This document shows positions 24,301-37,955 of a DNA stretch of 64,000 nucleotides, piece by piece. Both the position numbers and the translations under genes were made by a program. Positions within the stretch are counted from its first letter, which is position 1. Each line of letters starts with the position of its first letter. The notes beneath the pieces were generated by a model. It ran no database searches, had not been told where the DNA came from, and was given only the letters and a program-made list of their open reading frames with translations. Source of the DNA: Paracyclopina nana (lineage: Eukaryota; Arthropoda; Copepoda; Cyclopoida; Cyclopettidae); contig JAGUCH010000001.1 of assembly GCA_019096065.1 (NCBI GenBank), positions 7,564,001 through 7,628,000 of the forward strand, given 5' to 3'.

Positions 24301-27300
24301 AGCATGAGAACTGCAGGAAAAAGGATTCGTTTTATTTCCGCCCAAAAGTGCTCCACTGGGCCATCTGCATGACGTCATTAAAATGAAAGTTAGAATTAGG
24401 GGCTAATCCAGCCAAAGACCCCCTCAAGCTTTGAGCAAGAGCTCTGTTGAAAAATAAAGACAGATTAACTTTAAAAGGGGGAATATTCATGCTACGTACG
24501 CAGTTTCGCGCTCGAAGGCACTACGTAATTTTTGTAATGGCAATTCTTTAAACAGCATATGGCTCATGATGGAGAAAAAAGCCCGCCACCCAGTCTTAAA
24601 CTGCGTGACACCCTAAAAAGTGCAGTGCCAGCGGTAGTTGGGATTCGAAAAAGTAGAACATGTGCCAGAATGCAAATGTCACGGTGGAGCTTTCTCTCTA
24701 AAGCTAGATCCACCATTACCAATCGTGGAAGGGTGGATGCCAAACCATTAGCAATTGTTTCAGCTCGAAATACTGTGGGAGAAATTGGGACCCCCCTGCT
24801 CTGTATAAACCGCGCCAGTATTTATCTAAAACTGAGCCGCCAGCAGTAAAGAAGATCCAAGTTTTCATTAACCGTATCCATCAAGTGTTTGCTCGCACAC
24901 ACATTGATCAGTCTTCTAGTTAGGAGTTTGCAGGGAGAAGCCCTTCTCCTCCAACCTGAAACTTTTCATTTTTTCAGAAGCAGTGTTCTGTCACCCTGGA
25001 TCTGTTTAATGGCTAAAGTAGTTTGAGAGTTTGTTTAGTACTTGATTATGCATACATTATGCAAGTTGTTCCCTATGTAAAATTACATTCTGAGGAGCAG
25101 CAGGTTGGTCTTGAAGTAGTAAATTGTAAAGCATTATAAGAAGATGTGATGGGTCTACAATGCAACTGATGCATATCAATAGATATGCAAACTATATAGC
25201 TGTGTAAGATAAACCAGTCGACGCAGCTAAATCAAGACCCCTGGCTTGCTTACACGACAAGATGCATCTTGATGGATGAATGCCGTTTCAAGAAAGGTGC
25301 CAAAGAACAAAGATTGAGTTTGCCAGCTGCGTCTGCAGTTGCGAGACCGTTCCTTTTTGGTTGGCCAAACAATATTGCCTTTTTGGATCACTCATTTGAC
25401 GACGAAAGTAGTAGACTCCTGCTGCAGGAGAGTCAAGCTCCGATTTTGTTCTGGGACGCTTCAGTGCGCAATTACTTTGCGAGGTGGAATGCAGTAAGAG
25501 GATGCACATGATGAGCCGAGAGACTTTTCAGAGGGTTTCAAGCTAGTTAGATTTTACATGAATCACTCCAGTTTCTGATGAAACGCTGGAGTGCATATTT
25601 TACATTCTTGACTTATTGGATTCTTTGAGAGCAGTGTCAAAAGGTTAGCAGTGCATCCGATGATTTTCCAGCAAGTATACTGTATGCAAAGGAGAGTTGG
25701 AAAGAAGCACTCACCAGGCTCTGGATACAACACAGTTGAAGAGATGAGAGTGTGAGAAGTGGGCAAAAAACCTTTTTGCCGAAATCACCAATATTATGCT
25801 GCCGGCGGTCTGGAGCAGAGGAGCCGATAGAGGACGCGCGCTAACTTGTCCGGAAAAACGGCAAACACTAACTGAGGTCTTTCATGAAGAGAGGAGAACG
25901 ACGGAGCAGCAAGAAGCGCTCATAAATGAACGCGAGTATGCGGAACCTCGAGCTTTCTTTCTCTTATCCTTCGAAAAAGAATCGCTCTTGGAGCTCGTCA
26001 ATGCTCATGGAACATTGGTGTTCACTTCCGCAGCTTTCTCGCAAACTGTGTATGAGGAATAACCAGGCGAAAACATTCACACTTCTCAACTGTGTCTGCG
26101 TTTGTGCTGCTCCCTGTCACGACAGATGTCAAAAAAGTGAGTAAGCCCTGGGATCAAGGAATGAATGAAGGGTCTTGGGGGATGATAAATTGCCTGCTCC
26201 GGGAAAGTGGCTTTGATCAACCCAAAAAAAACCGGCAGAAGAAACGGTGGCTGAATGCTGTCTGTCTGAGTAGCATAATAAGAAAAGTAGCAGAGTGTAT
26301 TCATGGCACAAAGCAAATAGAGCATTTACTTGGAATCAATAGCAAACACTCAAGAGAAGGAGGAAGTTGACTCGAGGAATGATCGAAAATAGATTTTTTG
26401 CGTGAAGTCAGCCAACAAGCTTTTGACGAGAGAGGGTGGTCTGATGTTTGTCTCAAAGGGAATTTTCGTGCGGGTGTGGGAGTGCATGCTCTCGAGGTTG
26501 CCGTGCCATTGTCATTGACCCCGGCACACGCGCGTTCACATTTGCTCCACCAGCTCAAGGGAAAACTTGGGTGTTTAGCGGCAAATGCACTACTGGGAAA
26601 ATAGTGGCAGAAAATTGAAACGAGGGCGCCATGACCCGATGAAGAGGAAGAAGAAGAAGTAGAAAAGATTTATGCCCTGTTCATGTATAAAGAATGCCTT
26701 AAGGTATGGAAAAAATTGTCATAAGGAAAAGTGAATCTGCTGCTGACTGCCACTCCACGAGTTCAGCTTGGGGCCGAGCGGCGTTTTTCATGGCAATTTT
26801 TGCTATTTTGTCGCATGGTTTTCAGCATATTTCAAAACAAACTATGTTTCATTAAGCTTCTTTCATGAAAGATGAAATTTAACTTTTGATTTTGCTCAAA
26901 ATGATTAAAATGTAGAGTACTTAGAAGCCAAAATTAGATTTGTTTACTTTCAAGTTGGCTTAAAGTCGATCTGATTTTTCTAGTGGCAGCTGGCGCTTGT
27001 CATAAGACAATTTTTCTCCTTTCCTTGAGGTGTTTTTCATGCCTTTTCCTAAGGAGTTTGGAGCGTACATGAACAGGACATTAGCCATATGGACCACTAG
27101 CGAGGTCTTCCTCTTGAATTCTCTCTTTTCGTCGGCGGACTCCTCCAAGTCTGAGAAAAGTTGTACACCATCATCCATAGTAGTGTGAAAAAACGTCGAC
27201 AGCAAAAACGGCTTAGGACTTCCCTTGAGAGCAGGGAAGTCTCGTTCATACGTCAAACTTCTTATTCTCACGGCTGCTGCGAGCTACTTTCTAGCTTTCA

Positions 27301-30300
27301 GGACATGAACTTTGTGCTAACTCTGCTGCTTTACTTTTATTACCTCGTTTTTTCAAAGGCCGAGCATACATAAGCAATTTCCTCAAACTGTTAGCAACTC
27401 TGAAGAGTGTGATTTTTCAAAACGTCACGAGCTGGCATTTTCAACTTTTTTAGAATGCATAAAGTTGCCTCGTTGGTAAAATCTGACGCTAACTAGAGCA
27501 TGAGTGTTGTGTAAGCGTAGAAGTCGTACTATTGTCTACTTGTCAGGGTTTGCTGAAGGGTTGGCTCCATCATTATTCGGAAATAGTTTTACTGCATGGC
27601 TAACAGAGGGTCCTTATTCTGCACCAAATGTCAGACTGACTGGCTCAGCTCCTGCTGCTATCCTTGTGTACATTCGAGGGTAAAGGGGGAAGAGAAACAA
27701 CATCAGTATTCAATTGCCAATTACATGATCATAATATGTCTCGTAAGAGGCCAAAAACTTGAGCGTAAATGGATGGATGGATGAGTCATCCCTAGGGAAC
27801 CGCAAACGAATCGCAAAGAAAGCGGAAACAATCCCTCATTGCACAAGACTGCAATGAAAACAATTTCCCAACCCTAGTCTTTGTCTAAACATTTGCAGGA
27901 GATCCGCAAGTCGCGACGACGACAATAGGGCTTTTTGAGAAACGATTACAACGCGATACTACGAAAATATCCCTAACGTTGGGGGGGTTACTTTGAACAT
28001 ACTAGTGTAATGCTGTATGCTGGTAGCAGTTGGCTCATAACACCCGAAGGGAGGATCGGAAAGTTTAGCCATGAACAGGAAAAATTAAATGTAGTTGCAA
28101 AGTAATTTTCCTAGCCGCGCTGTAGTACTCCTCTGCAGCAAACTTTTTTCTCTGTAGCAACACCATTTTCCAATCTGTAGGCTATACTAAAAATGCATGC
28201 TGCGCTAGGATTTCTCATAAAAAGCCAACACTGTGCGTATTTCTTCCCTGCCAGCGAGGTGGAGGAGTACCAAGCAAGCTGCCTCTTTGATGTAGGAATG
28301 AGATGCAATTTGGAATGCGAATTTAAATTGGCTCTTTGCTTGCTGGTGCTTCCTCAGCTGAGAGATAAAGCATAAAGTACTTGCTGTTAGCTAAAACCAG
28401 CCGAGGAGTTGATTGAAATTGGGCCTTTCTTACGGCATTCCATGCTTTGCGTACTGCTTACTTCCTAAGCGCCCAAATAATGAGCTTTCTTCAAACACTT
28501 TTTTTCGAGCATGTGACCAATTACAATCGAGATGTTGGATCAATAATGTGCCCCCTTTAGAATTAATTGGCACGAATTTCGGCTAAAGCTACCTATCGAG
28601 GATTCTACCAGACTTTGCCAGTAAGAATTGCAGCACTTGAACCAACTTTTTTTAATGCATGATTTCGCATGAAAAAAAGTTTTAATCGGCACTTCAATTT
28701 TTTGCACACTTCTCTATCCATATCTGCAAAGTTAGAATGTTAACGGCCAAAAGTTGCCCTTGCTCTCCTGCGCAAAACTCGAAAACCTAATCGTATTTTT
28801 TTCTCAGCCTGATGACAGCCATGTCAGACGGCAACCTTCAGGCTGTAATTTTTAAAGATTGCATGTATTCCAGCCATTCATGTTTTCTTTCGAAGCATTG
28901 AATATCAGTCATGGTATTGCGATACGTTTCTTCAATTGCAAAGGTCGACCTGAAGATATAGAACTCGCAACAACTCTCGAATAATTGATTGACATTGGCG
29001 CCACCAACTTTCCCGAATATAGATAGACAAAGCAAGCTCGACGCAGGCTTTTGGCAGCTTGATTTGATTTCAAGGTTTTAGGCTGAAAATAGATACTCTC
29101 AGCATTTGCAGCTGGCTCGAAAATACCAATTCTAATCCGATATTCAAAGAAATGTGCCATTTCTGCGTGCCCGTCAAGGTTTGTCGGCCATTCGAAGGAG
29201 CAACGAAATGAACCGACAGTTTGAAAAGGTCCGTTTTTGCAGTGGCAGCTAAGCAGTTTGTTACCAGTAAATATATCAGCCATAAAAAGTAGGACGCGCG
29301 CGGATATTAGTCGTTTTACTGCAGCCAAAAGTAGGTCGTTAAAAGGCCCTTTGATTAATCAGCCAACAAGACACAAGCCTCTTTATGTGAAAGGCTATGT
29401 ATGAATGGCTCAGCCAATTCAGCTCTGATTTGCGATCGTAATAGGATACCCCCGCCGTGGGTTTACATTGTGTCATTTAGTTTCACGCAGAGTGATGGCT
29501 CTTTAATTTTTCACGCACCATTCTACTATGAGTTCGTTAAAGTAATAGAAGCCTTTCATAGGTTAGTGCACATAGCCCTTTTCTGTGAAACGTTGCAAAA
29601 ATATTTGCAAAGAAGAGAAGGAAGTGCGTAGCAAAATTGATTATTCGTTTGCTCGCAGCAAAGGCTTTTTCGCAGTAATTTAGAGGTAATCATCATTACA
29701 GCATAATGCGACTGTCACATGGTGTGTTGTCATCGAGTATCATTCGAGTTGCAGTTGTCGTGTAAAACGGCCCTTCCTCATGAATTGATAAAGTTGTGGT
29801 CCAATTTATTTGCATTGCAAAGCTCTGCTTTCTTTATGATGGCTGCTTTGTATTCCGTGACAAATGAATGGTTCTAATGAATTCCTCGTACTTGCGCGGG
29901 CCCTAGCATAAAACCTTTGTTCCATTTTTTAGCCGATTCCGTTCAATTTGTCATTTCGTTCCTGCCTTGATTAACAGTTACTGGCTTAATTAAATATTAA
30001 CGCTCGATTGCGCTAAAGTGTGATAACCATAGGAGCTTAGTTGTTTGTGCAACGGCCACCGCTCGGCTCTTTCTTGAGCCCAAAAAAGCCCTCTATACAA
30101 AATGATGAATCACGCAGCAACATTTGCTGCTAGGGACAGAAATTGATCTGTAAGCTTTGACTTTCCTCACGCCGTGAACCCCTTGATGTTTTTTTCAGCA
30201 CCATTTCCTATCCCCCAAACAGCCCTTTCAAGCTCTCTATTAGAAGGAGATAAAAAGTGACCTTTTCATGTGCAAAGAATGTAAGAAACCAGTCACTTGA

Positions 30301-33300
30301 AGCATTGCTGTATCCAAAAACGCGAGCTGTTTCCAGAGTGACCTTGAAGTATCTCTTCAAGAGGCAAGCAACTTGATGGTTTTTTTAAGCATCGAAGCGC
30401 AAAATAGTCCCTTTTTGTTGTTGCATGCAAAAGGGTCAGGGAGGAAAAAAGCTTGAGCGTAAGGGCAGGTGAACATGAAAAACATTATGTAGCACGATTT
30501 TTCGCACCGAAAAAATAGAGCTCGGCTACTTTTTCACATGGTGCCGCATGCCAAAGCTGTTGGTGAAAAAGTTTCCTTTGGCCAACTCGCGGTCCGCTGG
30601 GTAATGCATCATCCCCTTTGCCAGCATCAGGTCTCCTGAAAAACTTTCAGTCTTGCCCAGGACAAAATTTGGTACTTCGACAACTCTCCAGCTCTTGCTG
30701 CGTTCACCTACGTACAGGTCATCTCAGCTCTTCTCACAAAAACACCACCACATACACTCACAAACTTTTGACTCTTTCCCTCTCTCAACAATGTTGTCTG
30801 TGTAGTCTACAGATAAATGTGGCTTATTTATGTATCCAGCTAAATCTGATGGGATTTGAGTCGCATGCGAGCTATCAGATAGCAGCATCATAAATATCAT
30901 TGGTAAACTTAGCCAATTCAGTGAGGTCGAGGCTTTTTTGCTGGACCTCCATCAAAGTCAGTGGAAACTGGGTTCAGCCTGAGAAAGACGGATGGCCAAG
31001 TGTGGCTAATCTAGGCTTGTACTCAATTGCTTTGCCACATCAATTTTGGACCCTGAACTTTTGCTGCCACTTGCATTCCAATGTCGGAGTTGTGTGGCCT
31101 ATATTCATGCACCTCAAAATCCCATACAGAGAAAGCACAAACCATGCTATACACCAAATCGAAAACTGGGAGGAGTGCATTAGCGTTGATAGAAGTCACA
31201 TGTTGTACTCCTATAGATGAACATAGCAAGGGTATGTTGTTGCATGGAAACATGTTGTGACCCACAAGTTTGCCTCTAGTAAATGCACCAAGCTAACTCA
31301 AAAACCAGTCACTATAGTGCTTAGTTGTTGCCTTGCTTTGTGCACGCTGTATCTGCTGAAAGAGTTTATTATCATGAAGGAGAAAAAGAATTATTAGTGG
31401 TGGAGAACTTTTTACGACAAGCATGAAATGTATTGTCGCATCTTGTGTCAACACAACATCTACTACTCTCTTCTTAGAAAGTTTTTGTGAATGGTGGAGA
31501 AGTAATGACTAGGCATGTATAAGAAAAAGACTTTTGGTATCTTTTCCACCGCCTTTTTTAAAAGCGGCAACTGAAGTATGAATGCAGGATGATGCATATC
31601 TGTAAAAGTTGAATACATTTCTCGAGCGATTTCCTTGATCAACGGGACTTTTTTGCATAAACATGCATTCAACAAATGTCAAAGAAAACGTTGGAAAAGT
31701 AGCTGAGCCTTGAAAAAATATTTCTTTGCCTGCTTACATAAGAATTACGGCTTTTAAGTAAATACCTTATAGTCGTGCCCTATGAATGCCATGGTAAGCT
31801 ACTATCTAAAAGATCCTGTATTGGTGGTGCTTTCACTTACAATTTCGTTAATTGCCTGAAAATTGACCTTGTGGCTTTCAGCGATTTGTCAAATCCAGAA
31901 AATAGAGCTTAGCAGGCCTTTCGAGGCAGTATATCTTCAACGTTTACCTACTGCTCTTTGAGGAAGGTGATACATTATAATTTGCAGTGATTAATCAAGT
32001 GACATGGGAGCTGCTATCACAAATGTACAATATTCCTGCGCAGATAGTGATATCGACATACTTGCGCTGTACTACTATTATTACAAGCAATTGGTTATTA
32101 CAATGACATGCTCCAGGTCCTCGATCAGTACCTCATCTTTCACAGCTAGTAGCAGGATTCTCTTTTGATACGCTAGAAAAAGCGGCTGTCGCTGCTGCTG
32201 TCGAGTGGTCAGTGGACAATACAAATAGCATATAAGCTGAGCTGCCTTAGAAGGAAGCTGGGCCATGACAACAACAATGCATGTAATAGCAGTAGCGCAT
32301 CAGTGCCAGTATTGCTTTCTTATGATTTTTCTGGTCGACATTGGCCTCTCAAATCCCCGGGGAAGTGATGTCAGTAATTGATGGATAGAAGTCTCTACAT
32401 GATGACATTTCATTCCGAGCTTAACCCCTTGGGATTCGTCTACTAAGATGAGCCAGGGTCTTGAGGATGATAGCTCGCGAGCATGAGTGCAACTTCAAAC
32501 CGCCGGTGCTGTTATGAATTTAAACATCGACTATATATTGCCCAATATTTGCGAAATAGATTGGATGGCTTTCCCTTCGAGATTAGGTAGTCGTATCCTA
32601 GGAGCAACCAGCTTGCCATGCATTCAGTGCACGAGAGCTGGCTAATAAAAAATGGCCAGCTTGCTGCGGAGAATGAGAGGCAACTATCAAATTAGATTGA
32701 GGAATGCAGTTTTTCATTACTGCGCTCACATCACCATGACTGGATTACCAAAACGGACGGGAAAGTTTTAAAAAAATCTGCATCCACCGCGAGGCTCTTT
32801 ACGAGATGCCCATTTTATGGCCGACACTTTGAGACTTACCATAAAAGCCCTTTTAGCCCGGTTTAAATTGGCTTAAAACGCTTCTTCCTCTGACAGCCGT
32901 ACTTAAAACATCTGCGCAGGCAACAAACTTGGAATTAATGAGCGCGGCGATTCGATGTGTATAAACCAGTTTTTTGGCCGCAGCCAGCAGCTGGTATGCA
33001 TGGCACGCAGAGAGTGTTTTGAAGAATGGATAACTGATTATGTTTTCATACATTATTATCCCAATGTTTGCTTCATCAACTCTTGGCTTGGCGAGCCCTT
33101 CATCACGTGTAGCACTTGACTGGATCTTTCTTTTAGGAGGAATGGATCGTGTGCCCAAGACCATTAGCCTCATCTTTGCCTTTGCAGTAGTAGCATTAAT
33201 GTTTTTAAGCGTTAAACTGGCTTCTTGGCCGCGATCTAGAATGCCAGGTGCAACCGAGCGGCCACTCTCGCGGCGAAAGTCCTTGATATATTCTTAAGCA

Positions 33301-34460
33301 TGAGAACAAAACGACTCGACACGCAACAGAAGAAAGCTAAAAAAAATGGAAAAATACGACAAACAGTGGGGGTTTCGGCCACCCACGATGGTTTTCCCTC
33401 GGCATTCTCATCTTTTTCGGATTTGTCACTGCCGTCGCTCGCTCCTAAAGTTGCAAATAGGAAATTCCCTTTGAATCCGGAATGGCTTCGGCGGAACAAA
33501 TGCGTCGATTTAGGAAAGGACGGGGTTAATGTGGACGGGGTGAAAACTTTCCTAGTCATTTCCAAATAGCTAAATTCCAACGTCGCTGCTGCCTGCTTCC
33601 CTGATGTCAGCCACCGCAACTTTCTGGCCCGCGAGAGCTGCTGCTGCCACTGGAAAATGGGATCGATCCAAAATTGGTTCTGCTACCTAATGCTACTTAT
33701 ATGCGCAAACAAGTTGAGCGCTTCGGAAAAGGGGCATGATTTATTGGACATAATTAGAGGGTTTTTTTAGCTCGCGCTCTGCCAAAGCAATAGAGTATGG
33801 TTATTGGGTTTGAGAAGGTACCATATGTATCTATACGCGCACGTGTATGCGCGCTGGCATCGATGGAGTAGCAGGACATTAACCAATATGCCTGCTCCTT
33901 CTCCACTTGAGCCAGTGCCTCATTGCCAAGCTCCGTCTGGAACTCATCCTAGTTATTGCATGGACGGCTCTGGCCTTTCGAGGCCCTATCGCCTCTCAAG
34001 CTGCCAACGCCGAATTACCGTTTTGATAATTACGTCAAAGAAAACGAGGGAACAAGAAAGGCATAATAAGCCGATTATTAGCCGTCGCCGTGCAGCTCTA
34101 TCGGGCCTTTCCAGACCTTTTCGAGTCACACAACGTTTGTGCGGTTTCGTGCTAGTGACATTTTTCCTATAGTTGCTCAACTGTAGCTGCTCTGGCCGCT
34201 GAAAAAATGGAAGGTGTCGCGTGAATCACAAGAATGGTGGAACGCATCCGACGCCGAGAGGCCTCTAGCGCCCTTCAAGGGAACCACGCCAAAACTGGAT
34301 AAATCCGGTTATGTGGCGAAGCGCTCGCGCAGCGCTCGCTTCGACCTATACCTTAAACTCACTAAGGAGCGGTCCGAATGTAGCACGCAGCTACAAGTTC
34401 TCTGGTGAGCCTGCTGCTCATACGTAGCATCGAATGGTGATCTCCGAAGTCGCTCAAAAC
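21383..34460. other. Gene-poor stretch upstream of the dpr-like gene
   Basis: No gene could be supported in these 13 kb. It may hold the dpr-like promoter and non-coding 5' exons. A 15-nt candidate minus-strand micro-exon is discussed in the findings (near 31838-31852). Frames at 25269-26325, 26960-27271, 28909-29328 and 32853-33619 were inspected and show no recognisable domain. From about 33.2 kb onward the sequence becomes richer in CpG, consistent with approach to the promoter of the next gene. Confidence 0.5.
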
Positions 34461-35111
34461 ATGGTAAGGAAAGGCTCGATTCATTTCGCGCAAGGCGCAA
34501 ACGCTTCTAATTACAACGAGGGGAGCAATGCAAGCACGTTCAAATTAAGCTAATCGCCCGCTACGCACTTCCCGGAATGACGTTGGCGTTTTGCAATTCC
34601 GCGCAATTCTGTCCGTGCTGCTGGGTAATTTCCCCGCGGACTTTGGCGTTTGATTAAAAGCTCCTTTTATCCAACTACGGCCGTTTTGTAGCAACCTTTC
34701 ACGGGCGAATTGAGTGCCATAAATGTTGCCGCACGCCTTTGATCAAGTTTTTCTCTTGCTACGCAGAGGCACCTCTTGTTCATATCGATCCTGTTGGCCA
34801 TTTGCATGTCTTTGGCGAATGCCGATCCGATTCCGGCGGCGGGCCACCAAAACATAGAGTACCATCAGAAAAGCTGGAAGCAGCACGTTCTTGAGCTGAA
34901 GAAATCGTGCGAAGAAGAGCGAGGCGACGAGGACGAGGACGGCGATGTCGACTCCGAATGCGAGCAATTCATCAATCCCCAAGCTGATCCCGACTACGGC
35001 AACGACGTCGAAGACCGATACAGGGATCTGGATCGCTATCAAAACGCCGCTCAAGTACCTACAGTAGCAAGCGCACTTATAATTTCAGCCATACTGGCCC
35101 TCGTGTGCTAA
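34461..35111 (+). CDS. Small secreted acidic protein, probably GPI-anchored (two coding exons, 115 aa)
   Basis: Exon 1 contributes only the ATG (34461-34463), which is followed directly by GTAAGG. After a 303-bp intron, acceptor CTACGCAG opens exon 2 (34767-35111) in phase 0. The joined start is MRHLLFISILLAICMSLANA, a textbook signal peptide. The mature chain is polar and very acidic in the middle (runs of E and D including GDEDEDGDVD). It has two cysteines (in SCEEE and ECEQF) and ends in a hydrophobic tail (VASALIISAILALVC) with no cytoplasmic residues, as GPI signals do. I do not recognise the family. An internal Met in exon 2 could start translation instead but would lose most of the signal peptide. 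The antisense open frame is a shadow. Confidence 0.68.
34464..34766 (+). other. Intron placed immediately after the start codon
   Basis: Donor GTAAGG abuts the ATG, and the acceptor is preceded by a TTTTTCTCTTGC tract. The intron separates start codon from signal peptide, so its removal is needed to make a secreted product. Confidence 0.6.
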
Positions 35112-37955
35112 CTAATAATATACGTTCGAAAAATCGATGACTAGCGCGGCATGCTTACAAAGTTTTTTTTCCTGGAAATGCATTCGTAAAAATTGCTTTT
35201 ATGCGAGAGTATCGCGCGAAACGATCTGCATTTCCTCGCCGCAATCGCTCTTTTGCACTAGCTCGTTTTAGTTCAATCTGGCAAGGGTAGTTATGGCTCC
35301 TTGCGGAACAATTGCTTTTGTATGCACGAAACCTCGTGGCATTATTTGCAGTGAAGGTGCATGCTTCATGGAAGCATTATTCTTGCGTTCAAGAGAAACC
35401 CATTATTTGCCGTGTCAAGCTGACAAAAAGGTTAATAAGGTCACGCTGAATAAATTAGAAATTATAATTTTATACCTTCTATTGATAAGCATCGTCTAGC
35501 TTTGCAAAGGTTTGGTGCCGTTTCATAGTTTATAATTGCTTGAAAGTACGCTAGTTGAAAGAGGTTTTGTTTTTGATTGAAAAGTTCATCTCTACCTTTT
35601 TCGCTAAGCCACCAAATTTATTCCAGGCCTGCTGCAATGTTGACCCCTTAAATAGCCAGGGGTTAGTGCTTACCTTGCCTTGTCCAAACACAGACCGTTT
35701 AAAACTAAGAGAGTGTTCTTTTTGTTTGCAACCATCACTTTGCCTGGACATGAAGAATGGCTCCGAATTTGAAATTAGGCAAAATGCATCGCTTTGGCAA
35801 AATTGCAATTATTTGCTGGGCCACATGTCTATTTGCAGCTGTAAAGATACTACCAATTAATTCAATTTTGCTCCAATGAGCGAGGGAGAGAGTCCATATG
35901 TTAGCCTAAGAATCCGCTATTAATTAGCATGATGTGAGTGTCTTCCTTTGCAGAAATGCAAATTCGCCGAATATAGCAATGAGCCGCAACTTTCACCTTC
36001 AGTAGGCACCAACAAGAAAACACCGAGTTTCTGGTTGCTAATGAATGAGAAGAGAGAAGATTTTTCCCGAGAAATTCACAGCCCGCCTTGTTCCGCTCTG
36101 ACCTATGGCCCCTCCTTCAGATTTGGAGCTCACTATGGGAAACTGCTTCGCTGCTGCGTGCAATAATATAGAAGTACTGTCCCATTTTTAGCCAAAGCGT
36201 TCACACTACTAATTCACCCAGCCATTAACTTATCAGGTTATATCGTATCTCCTTCTTCTGATGCAGCGTTAATGTGCGCGCTACGTATATACAAGTTGGA
36301 AAGTGAATTCCTTTGCAGTGCTATATGCTGAGACCGATTAAATTGTAATTACTCCAGAGACAATATTGCATTGTGCCAAGTCACGTCATGATATGAGTAT
36401 TTTTAATAGAAGTCACAACTCTAATTGAAATAATGTCGAAATCGCAGAGGGAGCAAAACTCGATCAGATAAAAACAGTTCAAATGTTCTTGCAGGACATC
36501 TGTACTAGGATGAAACTGCTCTTTTTTTGCTGACAATCACGACCGAGGCACAAAAACCAATCGTGTATTGTTACACTCAACGTGTATTGGTAGTAGTATG
36601 CGACACCAAAAAAGGGTGAGAAAGGCTGGCAGCGCACAAAGAGCTGGTACCACCAGTCCAAGCAACCCCTAATTATTCAAGTCTGGAGTATTTTACCAGT
36701 CAAGGTTGATTTCTCTTCCCATTGTCGTGCGAGTGAGTCCGGCACTATCTAAAGAAGGCCAAAAATGGAGCATCAAATGTCAATGCTTTCACACATTTTT
36801 GGACATGACAAGGTATTATGTAAAACAGGTTATTGAGTGCAGCATGGTAATGGCGAAACGGTCGTTAAAACGGTAAAATTGCACCCATTGGGTGAAATTG
36901 TTGACTTGGCTTGGGGCCTAGAACGATCGGTTTGGGCCATAGCGCTCCATCACCATATCCTAGCTCGTACTCTGAAAGGGTAGGGATGAATTTCTCTCGC
37001 TGGAATTTCCAATCTGGCCTGGTGTCATGTTGTGATCTTGAGCAGGTTCTTGTCTTCTTGGCTGTATGGAAATGCCCGCTGCTGCTGCCGCCGCCGAAGA
37101 AATGCCCTACATGCCGTGCTCGCAGCAGCGGCGCAGCCGCCTTGTCAACTTTCAGGGATATCTTTCTTGTCCAAGGTGCATGAAAATGAGGTGCTATTGA
37201 CAAAAAACTCAGTCTCAGCGATGCTCCATTCGCATTTGCCTGCACTTTTCTCGCTACGCTTTTGGGAAACAGTACTGAACATTTTTCTATAAGCAGTATT
37301 GGCATGGATCAACCTTGCTTCAAAAACCACACTCTCCTGGATGCCTCCTTCCTGGAGCCGATGTGTCCCACATGCCCAAAAAGTCAGCCTGAGCTGGGTA
37401 GGCAAAGGTGAGGCCACCACGCATGGGCTCCTTCTTTGGTGCAGCTCCAAGCTCTTGATGTGGAGTGTGAGTGCGCGCGCGCTCCTCGCACATAGCACAC
37501 TCAGATAGGTAAGGTATAAAGCAAAGGGCCGATCTGGAAGGAGGAAGCTTTGGAAGCAGTTTCTCTCGACCTCAGAGCCAAGCTGGTTGCTAGCTGCCGT
37601 TTTTCGCCCGGAGCTCTGACCCCCAACCTCGAGAACCTCGGTGGTTGGCCTCACGAAGTGATTTTCTGCCCAGCTGCATTCGCGTTGCGCGCAGCAAACT
37701 TCAAGAACAGATGTGCCCACCAATGTGGGAGTGAGTTGCCGTAAGCTTTGACGGCCAACTAGTTGATCAACTCGTCCGCAGCAGTGATTTCAACGAGCGG
37801 CTGGGCTAATTCCTCTAAGGATAAAACACACTCTACTGTCTTTCACTCAAGTTGTGCAGTGCGGGTGAGGTGAAAAGTGCCCACGTCTGGATTGTGTCAT
37901 GCCCTAATTTTTCCAAGATATCCACCAGAAGAAGGAACCATTCTCCACAACCGCG
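35112..37955. other. Intergenic region including the GC-richer 5' flank of the arrestin-domain gene
   Basis: 35449-35454 holds an AATAAA that could end the small secreted-protein transcript. From about 36.9 to 37.75 kb the DNA is GC-richer and open in several frames on both strands (longest 192 codons on the minus strand, 37145-37723), with a short GCC/GCA-type run near 37078-37135. None of these frames shows a domain. I read the region as promoter and 5' UTR territory of the arrestin-domain gene. A possible minus-strand exon at 35674-35743 is discussed in the findings. Confidence 0.45.

Noticed and set aside
25563-25766. Minus-strand exon-like segment ending at CCTG|GTGAGT
   Set aside because: Good donor, but the upstream boundary is unclear, and none of the three frames resembles a known domain or continues with matching phase.
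26960-27271. 103-codon minus-strand frame (TTMDDGVQLFSDLEES...)
   Set aside because: Residue composition looks protein-like, but no family, start context or splice partner could be found; treated as chance.
28909-29328. 139-codon minus-strand frame
   Set aside because: No recognised domain and no splice sites of matching phase; length alone is not enough.
32081-32266. 61-codon minus-strand ORF beginning MAQLPSKAAQL
   Set aside because: Has an ATG and a plausible C-terminal half, but no homologue recognised and no supporting promoter or poly(A) signal.
34743-35054. 103-codon hydrophobic minus-strand frame
   Set aside because: Antisense shadow of the acidic secreted-protein exon; acidic codons read backwards give Val/Leu/Ile-rich sequence.
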